In this document: piece after piece, positions 23,319 to 32,723 of the stretch
How the letters are laid out: every line of letters begins with the position of its first letter
How positions within the stretch are numbered: position 1 is the first letter of the stretch
Source of the DNA: Gemmatimonadaceae bacterium
GTDB taxonomy: Bacteria; Gemmatimonadota; Gemmatimonadetes; Gemmatimonadales; Gemmatimonadaceae
Direction: 5' to 3'
Assembly (NCBI GenBank): GCA_013697785.1
Contig: JACCWE010000038.1
Span: 1 to 41,538, forward strand
DNA length: 41,538 bases
The notes under the pieces: generated by a model
The model's database searches: none
What the model was told of the DNA's origin: nothing
What the model saw: the letters and a program-made list of their open reading frames with translations, nothing else
Translations under genes and position numbers: made by a program

Positions 23319-23407
23319 CAGTTCATCCTGGGAGCGGAGTCGTCAGAACGTACTGATATCAGAACAATGTGTCAAGGATAGCCCTTTTTCTGGCCTACAC
23401 GCAACAA

Positions 23408-26400
23408 CTATTGGCGTGGCTCAGGAGAGGGGAGTCCCTGGCGTGTGATCGCGTACACCATGTCGCCCACGAATCGCTTGAACGATTCGTTCTCCACAAA
23501 CTGCTTATACACTTGCGTGTCTTCCTTCAATAGGTGTTGCATTGCTCTTCCCAGCGCCTCGTCGTGGGCCATGCGCGCCGTGTGCGGTGTATTCTCCTTT
23601 GCATTTTGATAGGCGGCATCGGCGGCGACCTTCGGCGCAATGTCATCGCGAATTCGCTTGGCCACCCGGTCGGTGTCGGTGAACAGCGTAGCGAATTGCT
23701 CATTGAACGTCTTCAGAATGTTGCTCAAACGATCCAGCTCCGGCTCGGGCTTGCGGCCACTCGCCTCAGTAGGCAGAGGCTCGATCTCAGCATTCTCATC
23801 CGCCAGCGCGATCTTCATCGCCGCCTTCTTCTCCACGCGGTAGCTATCCATGTCGATTGCTTCGAGAATACCCCTCGCGAGGTCCTCTTCCTCCGGCGCG
23901 GGTAACTTGTTCGCCAGCAGACTAAGTAGGATCGAAAGCTTTTCCCATTCCGCGTTCCTGTAGGGAATCACCGACGAGAGAAAGCTGTAGGTGCGCAGGA
24001 ACACTTTGGCCTTCCCCTTGAAGTCAACTTGGTCATCCTCGTCAAGCTGCTCCTTATAGACCGCTACGCACACATCGAGGATGGGGTCGAGCGTGTCTCG
24101 ATCGGCGCCGCTAAGGAATAACTCCACCACCTGCCGCACCTGCGCGGGCGAGTACACCTGCGCTGCGTCCAGCGCTGCTTTCAGGTCGTGCAGCTTGTTT
24201 GGATCAGTCTCCTCGGCGAGCAGCGTGGTGCGGTAGTAGTCTTGAAACGCGAACGTGATCGCCTCAGAATTGTTCTGGAAATCGAGCACGAAGCAGTCGT
24301 GCTTCTGTGGATGCGCGCGGTTGAGGCGCGACAGCGTCTGCACGGCCTTGATGCCCGCTAGAGGCTTGTCCACGTACATCGTGTGCAGTAGCGGCTCGTC
24401 ATAGCCGGTCTGGAATTTGTCAGCGCAGATCAGGAAGCGGTACGGGTCAGCCTGAATCTTCCCGGCGATGTCACGACTCGAAAAACCGTTCAACGACGTC
24501 TCGCTTACCTTGGCGCCACCGTACTCGTGCTCACCGGAAAACGCGACAATCGCCTGATACGGGCTTTTGCGCTCTGCGAGATACGTCTTAAACGCGTGAA
24601 AGTACTGGATGGCCCTTTCGATCCCGCTGGTCACCACCATTGCGCGCGCCTGTCCACCAATTTTCCCGACCGCTAGCACCTGCTCGTGGAAGTGATCCAC
24701 CATGATCTCTGCCTTTAGCTGGATCGCGTGGTCGTGGCTCTCCACGTATCGGCGCAGCTTCTTCTTCGCTTTATTGGTGTCGAATTCCGGATCTTCCTCT
24801 GTCTTCTTGACCAGCTTGTAGTAGCTGTTCACCGGCGTATACGCCTCGAGCACATCGAGGATGAACCCTTCCTCGATGGCCTGCTTCATGGTGTAGCAGT
24901 GAAAAGGCCTGTGCTTGACCCTGCCCTCAGCGTCGGCCGGCAGCGCCTCGCCAAACATCTCCAGGGTCTTGTTCTTGGGCGTCGCGGTAAACGCGAAGTA
25001 GCTGGCGTTCGTCATCATTTTCCGCGCGACCATCCGCTGTTCGAGCGCCGCGTTCACCATATCCTCAGGGTCGGCCTCGTCATCATCGCTCACGGCCACG
25101 TTGCCGAGCGCCTGACTCATCGCCGCTGAAGTCTTGCCGCCCTGGCTGGAGTGGGCCTCGTCGATCACGATGGCGAAGGTCTTGCCGCTTTCAGTAGAGA
25201 TTTCGTCAAGGATGAACGGAAACTTCTGCACCGTCGAGACGATGATCTTCTTCCTCTCCTCGATGAACTTGCGAAGGTCACCGGAACGCTCGGCGTGACC
25301 CACGGTCGCACCCACCTGCATGAACTGCTTGATAGTCGCCTGAATCTGATCGTCGAGGAGTCGACGGTCGGTCACTACGATGACCGAGCCGAAGACGTCC
25401 TCGTCGCTGCACTTTACACCAATCAACTGGTGCGCCAGCCAAGCGATTGAATTCGATTTACCGCTGCCAGCCGAGTGTTGGATTAGATAGCGCTTCCCTG
25501 CGCCGTAGGTTCGCACGTCGTCTAGGGACTTCCGCACCACGTCGAGCTGGTGGTATCGAGGCCACACCTGCTTGCGTTTTTTTCGACCGGTGCGTGGGTC
25601 CTTCTCCTCGACAATTTGCGCGTAGTTTTCGAGAATGTTCGTAAGCCCGGCGGGTGTGAGCACGTCCTTCCAGAGGTAGTCGGTCTTGAGGCCGTGCGCG
25701 TTGGGCGGATTTCCTGCGCCGTCGTCGAAGCCCTTGTTGAAGGGCAAAAACCACGAGCCTTTTCCTGCGAGCGCAGTGCACATCCACACCTCGCTGTCGT
25801 CCACGGCGAAGTGCACGGCGCAGCGGCCGAACTCGAACAGCCGTTCACGGAAGTCGCGGTCGCGGCAGTATTGAGCCACTGCGTCCTCAACGGTCTGCTT
25901 AGTAAGACTATTCTTGAGCTCGAACGTGATGGCTGGGAGGCCGTTCACGAACAGGCACAGGTCAAGCGCGCGACGCGTCTCGTCCACGCTGTAGGCAAGC
26001 TGGCGCGTGATGGAGAATCGATTCTGCGCGTTCAACGCCTCGGCCTTTGCGTTTCCGGGCGAAGGTGTGCCATAAAAGAGATCGAAGTGCACCGGCCCGT
26101 GATCCAAGCCCTTACGCAGCATGTCGATGACGCCACGTTTGCCGATCTCACCGGAGAGGCGTGTGAGGAACTTGCGACGGTTTACTTCCGTGTGATCGTC
26201 GGCATTCACCATCGCCAGCTTCTTGAATGCCTCAGGCTGCGTCGCGCGTAGAAAGGCGAAGAGCTGCGGCACGTCGAGCGCGTAGGCGCGGTCGTAGTCC
26301 TTCGGACTTCCGGCCGTGTAGCCGGTGCCACCATACGGCGGCGGGCGCTCGGCCACCAATTTCGGTGTGACCGCAAGGCCGTCTACTCCGGTCATGTGAC

Positions 26401-26446
26401 GCATAATGATTGTTTCAAGCCCCTTCTCGCTGATGTCGGTCGTCAT
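23408..26446 (-). CDS. hsdR: Type I restriction enzyme, motor and nuclease subunit HsdR
   Basis: 1012 aa. The N-terminal PD-(D/E)xK nuclease is seen as LDLCLFVNGLPAITFELKNS (Asp and Glu-x-Lys, about residues 161-178) with QYCRDR after it. The SF2 helicase core follows: Walker A HSAGSGKSNSIAWLAHQ (about 308), VVTDRRLLDDQI, the DEAH box VIDEAHSSQGG, TATPKNKT and the late motifs FQTGYDEPLLHTMYVDKPL and QTLSRLNRAHPQK. The C-terminal helical region ends with FVGDMVYAITRQG. It translocates DNA and cuts unmodified DNA when complexed with HsdM and HsdS. It overlaps hsdS by 4 nt. All catalytic motifs appear intact. Confidence 0.95.
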   Translation of the reverse strand: MTTDISEKGLETIIMRHMTGVDGLAVTPKLVAERPPPYGGTGYTAGSPKDYDRAYALDVPQLFAFLRATQPEAFKKLAMVNADDHTEVNRRKFLTRLSGEIGKRGVIDMLRKGLDHGPVHFDLFYGTPSPGNAKAEALNAQNRFSITRQLAYSVDETRRALDLCLFVNGLPAITFELKNSLTKQTVEDAVAQYCRDRDFRERLFEFGRCAVHFAVDDSEVWMCTALAGKGSWFLPFNKGFDDGAGNPPNAHGLKTDYLWKDVLTPAGLTNILENYAQIVEEKDPRTGRKKRKQVWPRYHQLDVVRKSLDDVRTYGAGKRYLIQHSAGSGKSNSIAWLAHQLIGVKCSDEDVFGSVIVVTDRRLLDDQIQATIKQFMQVGATVGHAERSGDLRKFIEERKKIIVSTVQKFPFILDEISTESGKTFAIVIDEAHSSQGGKTSAAMSQALGNVAVSDDDEADPEDMVNAALEQRMVARKMMTNASYFAFTATPKNKTLEMFGEALPADAEGRVKHRPFHCYTMKQAIEEGFILDVLEAYTPVNSYYKLVKKTEEDPEFDTNKAKKKLRRYVESHDHAIQLKAEIMVDHFHEQVLAVGKIGGQARAMVVTSGIERAIQYFHAFKTYLAERKSPYQAIVAFSGEHEYGGAKVSETSLNGFSSRDIAGKIQADPYRFLICADKFQTGYDEPLLHTMYVDKPLAGIKAVQTLSRLNRAHPQKHDCFVLDFQNNSEAITFAFQDYYRTTLLAEETDPNKLHDLKAALDAAQVYSPAQVRQVVELFLSGADRDTLDPILDVCVAVYKEQLDEDDQVDFKGKAKVFLRTYSFLSSVIPYRNAEWEKLSILLSLLANKLPAPEEEDLARGILEAIDMDSYRVEKKAAMKIALADENAEIEPLPTEASGRKPEPELDRLSNILKTFNEQFATLFTDTDRVAKRIRDDIAPKVAADAAYQNAKENTPHTARMAHDEALGRAMQHLLKEDTQVYKQFVENESFKRFVGDMVYAITRQGLPSPEPRQ

Positions 26447-27843
26447 GCGGTGACCAGTTCGTCAGCTACGTCCGTTTCGTTGTCGAGATTGCTCTCGTCC
26501 TCGGCGCTTGCGAGTAGGGCTTCGTCCGAAATCGAGGACGCCGCCTCGCGCACATCGAGTATCCCGGTCACTACATCGGCGACGAGGCGGATGCGGTATT
26601 CGCGTAGGAGTCCGATCTCGCGATCGAGGCGGGAGATGGCGGTGTCGAGTGGCGCGCTTTCGCGGGATATGTGTTCGAGTACCTGCCTTTGCTCTTGGCG
26701 ATCAGGATACCAGATCAAGCTATTAGCGAGTGCTTCGCGGTTCACCTTCGGCATCGCAACACGCATGGAAGTGTCAATCGCGAATTTCGTGAACGGCTGC
26801 GAGAGTAGAAGAAGCAGGAGAAAGTCGATTGACAATTCTGCTCCGATCGGTGCTATCGGATACATATCTGCGCTGCACAAACAGTCCGACGGAGCAATGG
26901 TAGCTTTGCGAAGGTTTGGGCGAATCTTGCTGTATATGATTTGCCCCTGCCTCGCGAGATATTTCCCGCTGTCTGCTCCCTGCTCGTCAGCGGTTTGTCG
27001 TCTGAGCAACCTCCCGCTACCGCCCTCAACGTGGTTCGGCGCTATCAGGAGGAGATTGCGATATTCGGCCTTTCGCGGATCGACCTGGCCGCTGTTGATC
27101 GCAGCGACGTATTTGAACCTTTTCAGTGACCAATGCTGGGGGATGTCGCCGAGCCAGGGTATACCGGACGGTTTAAGAGGGACGGAGAGATCGAGGCCCC
27201 GAGTCACGCCGCGGTGAATGACAGCCTGCTTCTGCTCATTGAGCAGCGCGACTACCTTGCGCTTCGCCCCGATCGCCCCCTGTAAGCGCACATTCGCCCA
27301 TTCGAGAAACCGCACAATCGCTGCCTGCTCACCCGGTGGGGGCTCTGGGGAGTAGATCATCTTGAAATGTTCCGGTCGCAGGCTCCACATGTCTGAGGTG
27401 ATACCGTAAGACCACCGTTCCGCTTCTCTCGCAAACTGTGGCGTGCGGTAGAGATGATGAAAGTAGCTTGGCATGTCGGCACCAGAGCGCAAGTGCACGA
27501 CGACATAGGCCGGACTGACGATTCCGCGAAGAGCGGACGCTCCGATCGCTCCCTGCCACGCCCGCATCTTGTTGTAGGCGATCTCACCTGGCTGAACAAG
27601 TTTATAAGACGACTTGTCTGGATTGGAGCCGTCTTTTTTGGAGCCGTCTGCAAGCAGCGCCTTCTGGCGAACGATTCCTCTCGTTATCGTAACCGACAGC
27701 ATTTCCTCATCAGGGTGATTGCGCTCTTTCACCTCAGCGAAGAGTGCTCGATTGGGAAGCACCGACCAGTGTTGAGGCACCTCACCCAACCACGCAACTC
27801 CTGAATTCTTGTATAGCGGATATGATCTGAGATCTCCGATCAT
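26443..27843 (-). CDS. hsdS: Type I restriction-modification specificity subunit HsdS
   Basis: 466 aa from ATG 27843. The N-terminus SYPLYKNSGVAWLGEVPQHW and the repeated block in the middle, PSGIPWLGDIPQHWSLKRFK (about residue 232), mark two target-recognition domains. Each is followed by conserved helices: EQAAIVRFLEWANVRLQGAI and, near the end, EQRQVLEHISRESAPLDTAI. The two recognition domains read the halves of a bipartite target and cannot be predicted here. A longer frame to 27939 exists, but its extra residues do not resemble HsdS. GGGACG lies before ATG 27843; ATG 27855 is an alternative. The stop overlaps hsdR. Confidence 0.93.
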   Translation of the reverse strand: MIGDLRSYPLYKNSGVAWLGEVPQHWSVLPNRALFAEVKERNHPDEEMLSVTITRGIVRQKALLADGSKKDGSNPDKSSYKLVQPGEIAYNKMRAWQGAIGASALRGIVSPAYVVVHLRSGADMPSYFHHLYRTPQFAREAERWSYGITSDMWSLRPEHFKMIYSPEPPPGEQAAIVRFLEWANVRLQGAIGAKRKVVALLNEQKQAVIHRGVTRGLDLSVPLKPSGIPWLGDIPQHWSLKRFKYVAAINSGQVDPRKAEYRNLLLIAPNHVEGGSGRLLRRQTADEQGADSGKYLARQGQIIYSKIRPNLRKATIAPSDCLCSADMYPIAPIGAELSIDFLLLLLLSQPFTKFAIDTSMRVAMPKVNREALANSLIWYPDRQEQRQVLEHISRESAPLDTAISRLDREIGLLREYRIRLVADVVTGILDVREAASSISDEALLASAEDESNLDNETDVADELVTA

Positions 27844-27997
27844 CACGCGTCCCATGACAAATGCGCAAGCGGCCAAAACAAAAAGAGGCGATCGTGGGCG
27901 AAGTCGGTCACCCGCGCCAGTGAATGTTCTCTCTTGCACGCTCCCAACAATTCAATCTGCAGATTCACTCCGTGTCGATGATTGGCTCGCACACTCA

Positions 27998-30301
27998 TCA
28001 CGACACCACGGGCCCCAGTATCTCCAAAAGCTGCCCCTTCGCTTCCTGTTCGACGGCGAGGATATTGGCGCCGATCTCCTCGAGGGTGCGCAGTTTCTGC
28101 GGCTTGTAGAAATGCCGTGTGAAGCTAATCTCGTAGCCTATTTTCGAAGCGTTCTCCTTGATCCACGCGTCGGGCGTATAGGGAAGCACCTCGCGGCGGA
28201 TGAACGCCTCGATGCCTCCATCCTCGAGGAGCAATACCTGCTCGGTGTCGCGCAGATCAGGGTCGGGCTCGTATTCGACGATGGCGGCTTTCCCGTCCAA
28301 GGTTGTCTCGAATAGCCCGCGCAGCGGGTCTGCCTTGGCCTTGCTTGGCTTGTGTACCTTAGCGATTACCGGAGGTGCGGTATCGACGCGCCAGCTCACC
28401 GTCTTGAGGATCTGTTTAACGTCAGCGGCGGGGATTCTGATTCCCCCCCTCCGCAGTGCTGCCTCCACGCACTCGCGGAACAGATTGTGGTCCTCGAAGA
28501 GCGTATCGCCAACCAATTCACGTAGCTTCGTGGCGGCTTCAACGAGACGGCTGTCACGCTCCCACGTCTTTGGATCGAGCAGCCTTTTTTTCTTCTTCTC
28601 GGGTAGTCTCTTCTTCGTGCCGCTCCCCTCTCCGTCAGTGATTTCCTCGTCGTCACTGTCCCAGTCGGCGACGCGCGTCTCCAACGAGACGGCGAGCTTG
28701 GCGAAATCGGTGAACAGCTCTTCGCCGAATTCCTCATAGAGTACGGCGCGCAGGTCTTCGTCGCCGGAGGTGAAGCGCAGCGTCTCGATTGCCTTGAAGG
28801 TGAGCTGGCTATGAAGCCGCAGCGGACGCTCTACAGTCACCTTCCAATAGCCGAAGGCGGAATTGGGAAAAATTTTTGATTCGGGCGTTTCCTTGAACTC
28901 GCTGAAGGTGCGGCTAATGCGCTCGATGTCCTCTGGCGAGAGCTCGCAGTTCTTCTTGCCGAGGTTTTTGCGCAGTGGCTTGAACCACTGCGTGGCGTCG
29001 ATGAGCTGCGCGAGGCCCGTACGGTGAGCGGGTTTCTTGTTCGACAGAACCCATACATACGTGGCGATACCTGTGTTGTAGAACAGGTTGAGCGGCAGCG
29101 CGACGATGGCTTCGAGCCAGTCGTTCTCAATGAGCCAGCGGCGGATGTTGCTTTCGCCCTGACCGGCGTCACCGGTGAATAGCGAACTGCCGTTATGAAC
29201 CTCAGCGATGCGACTTCCGAGCGCCGACTTGTCGTTCATCTTCGAAGCCATGTTGGCGAGGAAGAGCATTTGGCCGTCGCTGGAGCGCGTGACAAGCGAC
29301 ATCTCCTCGCCGTTGTGCATCACCTTGAAACGTGGATCACGCATGCCGTCCTTGCCGCCCATCGCCTCAAGATCCTTCTTCCAGCTCTTGCCGTAAGGAG
29401 GGTTGGCGAGCATGAAGTCGAACTCCTGCGCGGGGAAGGCGTCGTGCGACAGGGTTGACCACTCCGCGCCGCCGACGATGTTGTCGGCACTCGCGCCTTC
29501 GCCTTTGAGCAGCATGTCCGCTTTACAGACGGCGTATGTCTCGGGGTTGATCTCCTGACCGTAAAGAAGGGTTTTGACCTGCCGCTTGTGCTTGGCAGCG
29601 AGCGCGCTGAGCGTCTCCTCAGCAACGGTGAGCATGCCGCCAGTACCGCACGCGCAGTCATATAGCAGGTACGTGCCGGACTTGAGCTCGTTCTCGATCG
29701 GAAGTAGGACCAAGTTTGCCATTAGCCGAACCGCATCGCGCGGCGTCCAGTGTTCGCCCGCCTCCTCGTTGTTCTCCTCGTTGAATCTCCTGACAAGTTC
29801 CTCGAAGACCGTACCCATCGCGTGGTTGTCGATGCCCACCGGCGAAAGGTCGATGGTGGGATCGAGGAACTTGTTGATCAACGTACCGATCGCGTCGGCC
29901 TTCGAGAGGGTTTGCAGTTGATTGCGGAACTTGAAATTCTCGAGGATGTCCTGGACGTTCGGCGAGAACCCATTGAGGTAGTCCTCGAAGTCCGCGAGCA
30001 GTTGCTGTTGGCTGCCGCGAGACCTTAGATCGCGCAGCGTGAACTTCGATGTATTGTAGAAGGCCTGGCCCGCGGCATCGCACAGCGCAGCGCGTTGCTC
30101 TGTGATGCGCGCATCGTCGAGCATCTTCCTGGTATCGAGCACCTTTTGCTTGGTCGGCTCGAGCACTACGTCCATGCGACGAATGACGCACATCGGCAGG
30201 ATCACATCGGGATACTTGCCGCGCTTGAAGAGGTCGCGAAGGACATCGTCCGCGATGCCCCAGATAAATGAGACGATTTTGCTATGCGTAGCCTGGTCCA
30301 C
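27998..30301 (-). CDS. hsdM: Type I DNA N6-adenine methyltransferase HsdM
   Basis: 767 aa, long for HsdM. The N-terminal helical domain has DVLRDLFKRGKYPDVILPMC. The SAM-binding motif DCACGTGGM (about residue 217) and the catalytic NPPYGKSW (about 302) are intact, followed by GNLF-type TRD contacts LPLNLFYNTGIATYVWVL. The C-terminal 250 residues include a Lys-rich linker and a domain ending DEIGANILAVEQEA-like helices. It methylates adenine in the HsdS target, protecting host DNA. The ATG at 30301 is 57 bp downstream of the toxin gene on the same strand. hsdS starts about 155 bp further on. Confidence 0.95.
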   Translation of the reverse strand: MDQATHSKIVSFIWGIADDVLRDLFKRGKYPDVILPMCVIRRMDVVLEPTKQKVLDTRKMLDDARITEQRAALCDAAGQAFYNTSKFTLRDLRSRGSQQQLLADFEDYLNGFSPNVQDILENFKFRNQLQTLSKADAIGTLINKFLDPTIDLSPVGIDNHAMGTVFEELVRRFNEENNEEAGEHWTPRDAVRLMANLVLLPIENELKSGTYLLYDCACGTGGMLTVAEETLSALAAKHKRQVKTLLYGQEINPETYAVCKADMLLKGEGASADNIVGGAEWSTLSHDAFPAQEFDFMLANPPYGKSWKKDLEAMGGKDGMRDPRFKVMHNGEEMSLVTRSSDGQMLFLANMASKMNDKSALGSRIAEVHNGSSLFTGDAGQGESNIRRWLIENDWLEAIVALPLNLFYNTGIATYVWVLSNKKPAHRTGLAQLIDATQWFKPLRKNLGKKNCELSPEDIERISRTFSEFKETPESKIFPNSAFGYWKVTVERPLRLHSQLTFKAIETLRFTSGDEDLRAVLYEEFGEELFTDFAKLAVSLETRVADWDSDDEEITDGEGSGTKKRLPEKKKKRLLDPKTWERDSRLVEAATKLRELVGDTLFEDHNLFRECVEAALRRGGIRIPAADVKQILKTVSWRVDTAPPVIAKVHKPSKAKADPLRGLFETTLDGKAAIVEYEPDPDLRDTEQVLLLEDGGIEAFIRREVLPYTPDAWIKENASKIGYEISFTRHFYKPQKLRTLEEIGANILAVEQEAKGQLLEILGPVVS

Positions 30302-30358
30302 TATGAAGTATGCTCCTTTATCTGCAGTAGGGTACCGTTTATGTCGCCTCAGGTCGCG

Positions 30359-30823
30359 TCAAAATCGCCAACCCTCGCGCCTGATCAACTCCAAGAACGG
30401 AATGCACTCTACCCCGACGGCTTCGCATACATTCGGGATCTTGGGTCGCCGGGCGTTGTCAGCTGCGCGCCGCTCACCAGTAATGACAGCGAAACCCGCA
30501 ATTTTCGCCAAAGAGATGACGTATGGATCCGCCCAAATCCCGTCGGGCGATCGCTCGGGCACGAAGCTCGGAAATCGATTCACTATATCAGCGACGCCCC
30601 GTTGAACCTCGTCCGTCGGCGGAAGGAACAAGCTGGCACGATCGCAACACCAACCATAGAGCGCATCGGCACCGCGCTCCAACTCAAACTTTACCTCTTC
30701 GGTCGCCCGCAGACGTCCGTCGAGGACCATGCGATCAACGTTATTCCAAAGGGTGGGAAGGATGTCAGGCGGATAATAGCGCACCCAGCCATCGATTAGG
30801 GCGCTCGAGTCAATGGAATACAC
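30359..30823 (-). CDS. DUF4411 PIN-like toxin
   Basis: 154 aa. The N-terminal YSIDSSALIDGWVRYYPPD, the central GIWADPYVISLAKIAGFAVIT and the C-terminal KIPNVCEAVGVECIPFLEL match the DUF4411 family, a PIN-domain-like RNase fold. Acidic residues Asp5, Asp in ADP and Glu in TGER are candidate metal ligands. It is encoded directly after an Xre-ImmA/IrrE gene and its GTG start at 30823 shares a base with that stop. This pairing is a known toxin-antitoxin arrangement. The pair lies upstream of hsdM and could stabilise the island. Confidence 0.85.
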   Translation of the reverse strand: MYSIDSSALIDGWVRYYPPDILPTLWNNVDRMVLDGRLRATEEVKFELERGADALYGWCCDRASLFLPPTDEVQRGVADIVNRFPSFVPERSPDGIWADPYVISLAKIAGFAVITGERRAADNARRPKIPNVCEAVGVECIPFLELIRREGWRF

Positions 30824-31986
30824 TATCCCTTCCGGCGCGCAAGTGCATGCTCAACGTTTTCTAGATGTCGAAGCTTCATTCCTCCAAGAAGGCGCGAGAG
30901 CTCAATCGAAGTTATCGCATCGATGCGATACGCTTCGACGGCCAGGGCAGTAAAGGCAGAGCCATTGTCCCGCAGGATGCGTCGAAAGTAGGGCATGAAT
31001 CCGCCGGCCGACTCGCTGGTCTCCAGTCGTCGCCGATACTCCTCGCGTTTTCGCCGATAAAAGCTTTGCGACGTACGTTCAAACGTAAGGAGTCGCCGAA
31101 GGATTACTTCGTGGCTAACCGAGAAGCGAGTCGCAAGTTCCCGAATGTCATCATCGTCCCATTCGACGCCACGATGAGTCGCCACAACATCTTGCCCTAG
31201 GATCGCTGCTCTGGGTACCAGCACTTCGGCCGCCACGAGGTTGCAAAAGGTCTCGATGCGAGCCCGATAGTCGTCGCCGGAATCGTGAAGGTCGCACACT
31301 CCCGTGGCGCCGAGAGAGATGTGTGTCAGTTCATGAAAAAGGGTGAAGACTTTGGCACGCGGAGAGTCCTTTCCGTTAAGAGCCACAAGTGGCAGTGGTT
31401 GGTCTCCAATGGAGAAGCCTCGTGCCTCGCTCACATCTACATCGCTGAACTGGGAAACCAGTACGCCGCAAGCCTCCACACCCTCCGTCCAATTTCGAAG
31501 AGCCGCGTATTGCTCACGCCATGTGAGTTGCTCATTCAGGCCTATCCCAACTCTTGCACGAATTCGGTCGGCGAGATCTTCTGGCGCGGCCTCAATGGTT
31601 GCAACAACCCCGAACGCATTGCGCGGTTGCTCAAGGAGAACGGCAAGATCGAGAGCGTCCTCTCTCCGTTGCCTTGACCGCGCGATGGCGTCTCGAAGTT
31701 CGGGGCTTAAGCCGGTGTCAGCATCCGGAAGGCGACGGAAATCTCTCGGCTGCTCCGGTTTAGGCGGTAGCTCCGACGTGTAGAAGAAAGCGGACGGCTT
31801 CCTGTACACTCGGCCTATGCTACGAAGCTGATTGAGAGTCGGCTGGCTAGCGCCATCCTCTAACTCCGCTAAGCGCGCAGCCGAAACGCCGATTCTTCTC
31901 GCCGCGACCTCTCCTGGCATGCCGCGAACTTCACGAGCCCAGACGAGGGTGGCGGGATTGATCCGGGCGACCGTGCGGTCAGACAT
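30823..31986 (-). CDS. Xre-family HTH / ImmA-IrrE (DUF955) protein, antitoxin
   Basis: 387 aa from ATG 31986 (MSDRTVARINPATLVWAREV). Residues about 10-65 are a Cro/C1-type helix-turn-helix (ARRIGVSAARLAELEDGASQ). The C-terminal part has the zinc-peptidase-like HELTH motif (FTLFHELTHISLGATG, about residue 205) with a downstream FCNLVAAEVLVP block typical of COG2856/ImmA. It should repress its own promoter and neutralise the DUF4411 toxin; the HExxH may confer proteolysis under stress. A longer reading frame reaches 32088, but the extra residues do not resemble the family. The 413-bp gap to the plus-strand genes carries their promoter. Confidence 0.88.
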   Translation of the reverse strand: MSDRTVARINPATLVWAREVRGMPGEVAARRIGVSAARLAELEDGASQPTLNQLRSIGRVYRKPSAFFYTSELPPKPEQPRDFRRLPDADTGLSPELRDAIARSRQRREDALDLAVLLEQPRNAFGVVATIEAAPEDLADRIRARVGIGLNEQLTWREQYAALRNWTEGVEACGVLVSQFSDVDVSEARGFSIGDQPLPLVALNGKDSPRAKVFTLFHELTHISLGATGVCDLHDSGDDYRARIETFCNLVAAEVLVPRAAILGQDVVATHRGVEWDDDDIRELATRFSVSHEVILRRLLTFERTSQSFYRRKREEYRRRLETSESAGGFMPYFRRILRDNGSAFTALAVEAYRIDAITSIELSRLLGGMKLRHLENVEHALARRKG

Positions 31987-32345
31987 AGGGGAAGTGTGTA
32001 GGCGTGCCAAGGTAATCGCCAGAGCGCCTATTTGGAGTGCGAATAGTGTCGCGCAAGACTTAGTTAGGCTGCTGAAGGTGCTGTCCACCTCACTGGCTAT
32101 GCGAGCACACGCGTCGCGCGTCTGCTACGCCCGTAGGAGCCGGTCCTACCGTTTCACTGATTCGGGCCTCGCGGGTCGGGCGAGCCGATACCGGCATAGT
32201 AATGCTGAGGATTACACCGACCGCCGATCCTACGTTGACAAACTTCCATACCGTGCTCCCGCTCGTGGACTGTAGCGGACAGGGAGACGATCGGCCCGTT
32301 GTTGTGAACTAGCGTTAGCACCTTAAATGAGCGACCTCTCACGAC

Positions 32346-32374
32346 TTGCGGCGGTTTTCGAATGGGTGTATATA
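32346..32374 (+). promoter_or_regulatory. Sigma-70-type promoter with overlapping palindrome
   Basis: TTGCGG (32346-32351), a 17-bp spacer, and TATATA (32369-32374), 26 bp before the ATG at 32400. The -10 is inside GTGTATATATACTACAC, whose 5-bp arms GTGTA/TACAC are inverted, a possible operator. The rest of 31987-32345 shows no gene. Confidence 0.5.
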
Positions 32375-32399
32375 TACTACACCTTTAACTTTCTTACAC

Positions 32400-32723
32400 A
32401 TGAGCTATTATCAGCCGCCAGAAGCGATCGTGAAGTGGGATAGGGGGGGCGGCGCACGCCAAGGCGTGAGCATCACGCGACTACTAGAGGATGGCAAACA
32501 GTACGTCTGGCGCATCCCCTTCAACGGCGTCGTCACACAGGCAATGGCGGCCGACGTTCTCGGCGTCAGTCTGATGACGATCAACAATTGGGTGAACTCG
32601 GGAGCCTTAATGCACATCAAGCTCAAGGGCCAGCCCTCGGTTATCTCGCTGGGGGAGATCAAGCGAGTTCGCAAAGTACTGCTCGACCATGGGCGCCTAC
32701 GCCGGGATGCACTCGGACGATGA
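32400..32723 (+). CDS. Small DNA-binding protein, excisionase-like
   Basis: 107 aa from ATG 32400. The core VVTQAMAADVLGVSLMTINN followed by WVNSGALMHIKLKGQPS is a winged-helix/MerR-like DNA-binding motif of the type found in excisionases and plasmid-encoded regulators, then a basic tail. An N-terminal 35-residue segment is of unknown type. It is the first gene after the promoter at 32346-32374, overlaps the next gene by 4 nt and lies upstream of the integrase, so a role in excision or control of the island is likely. Confidence 0.65.
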   Translation: MSYYQPPEAIVKWDRGGGARQGVSITRLLEDGKQYVWRIPFNGVVTQAMAADVLGVSLMTINNWVNSGALMHIKLKGQPSVISLGEIKRVRKVLLDHGRLRRDALGR

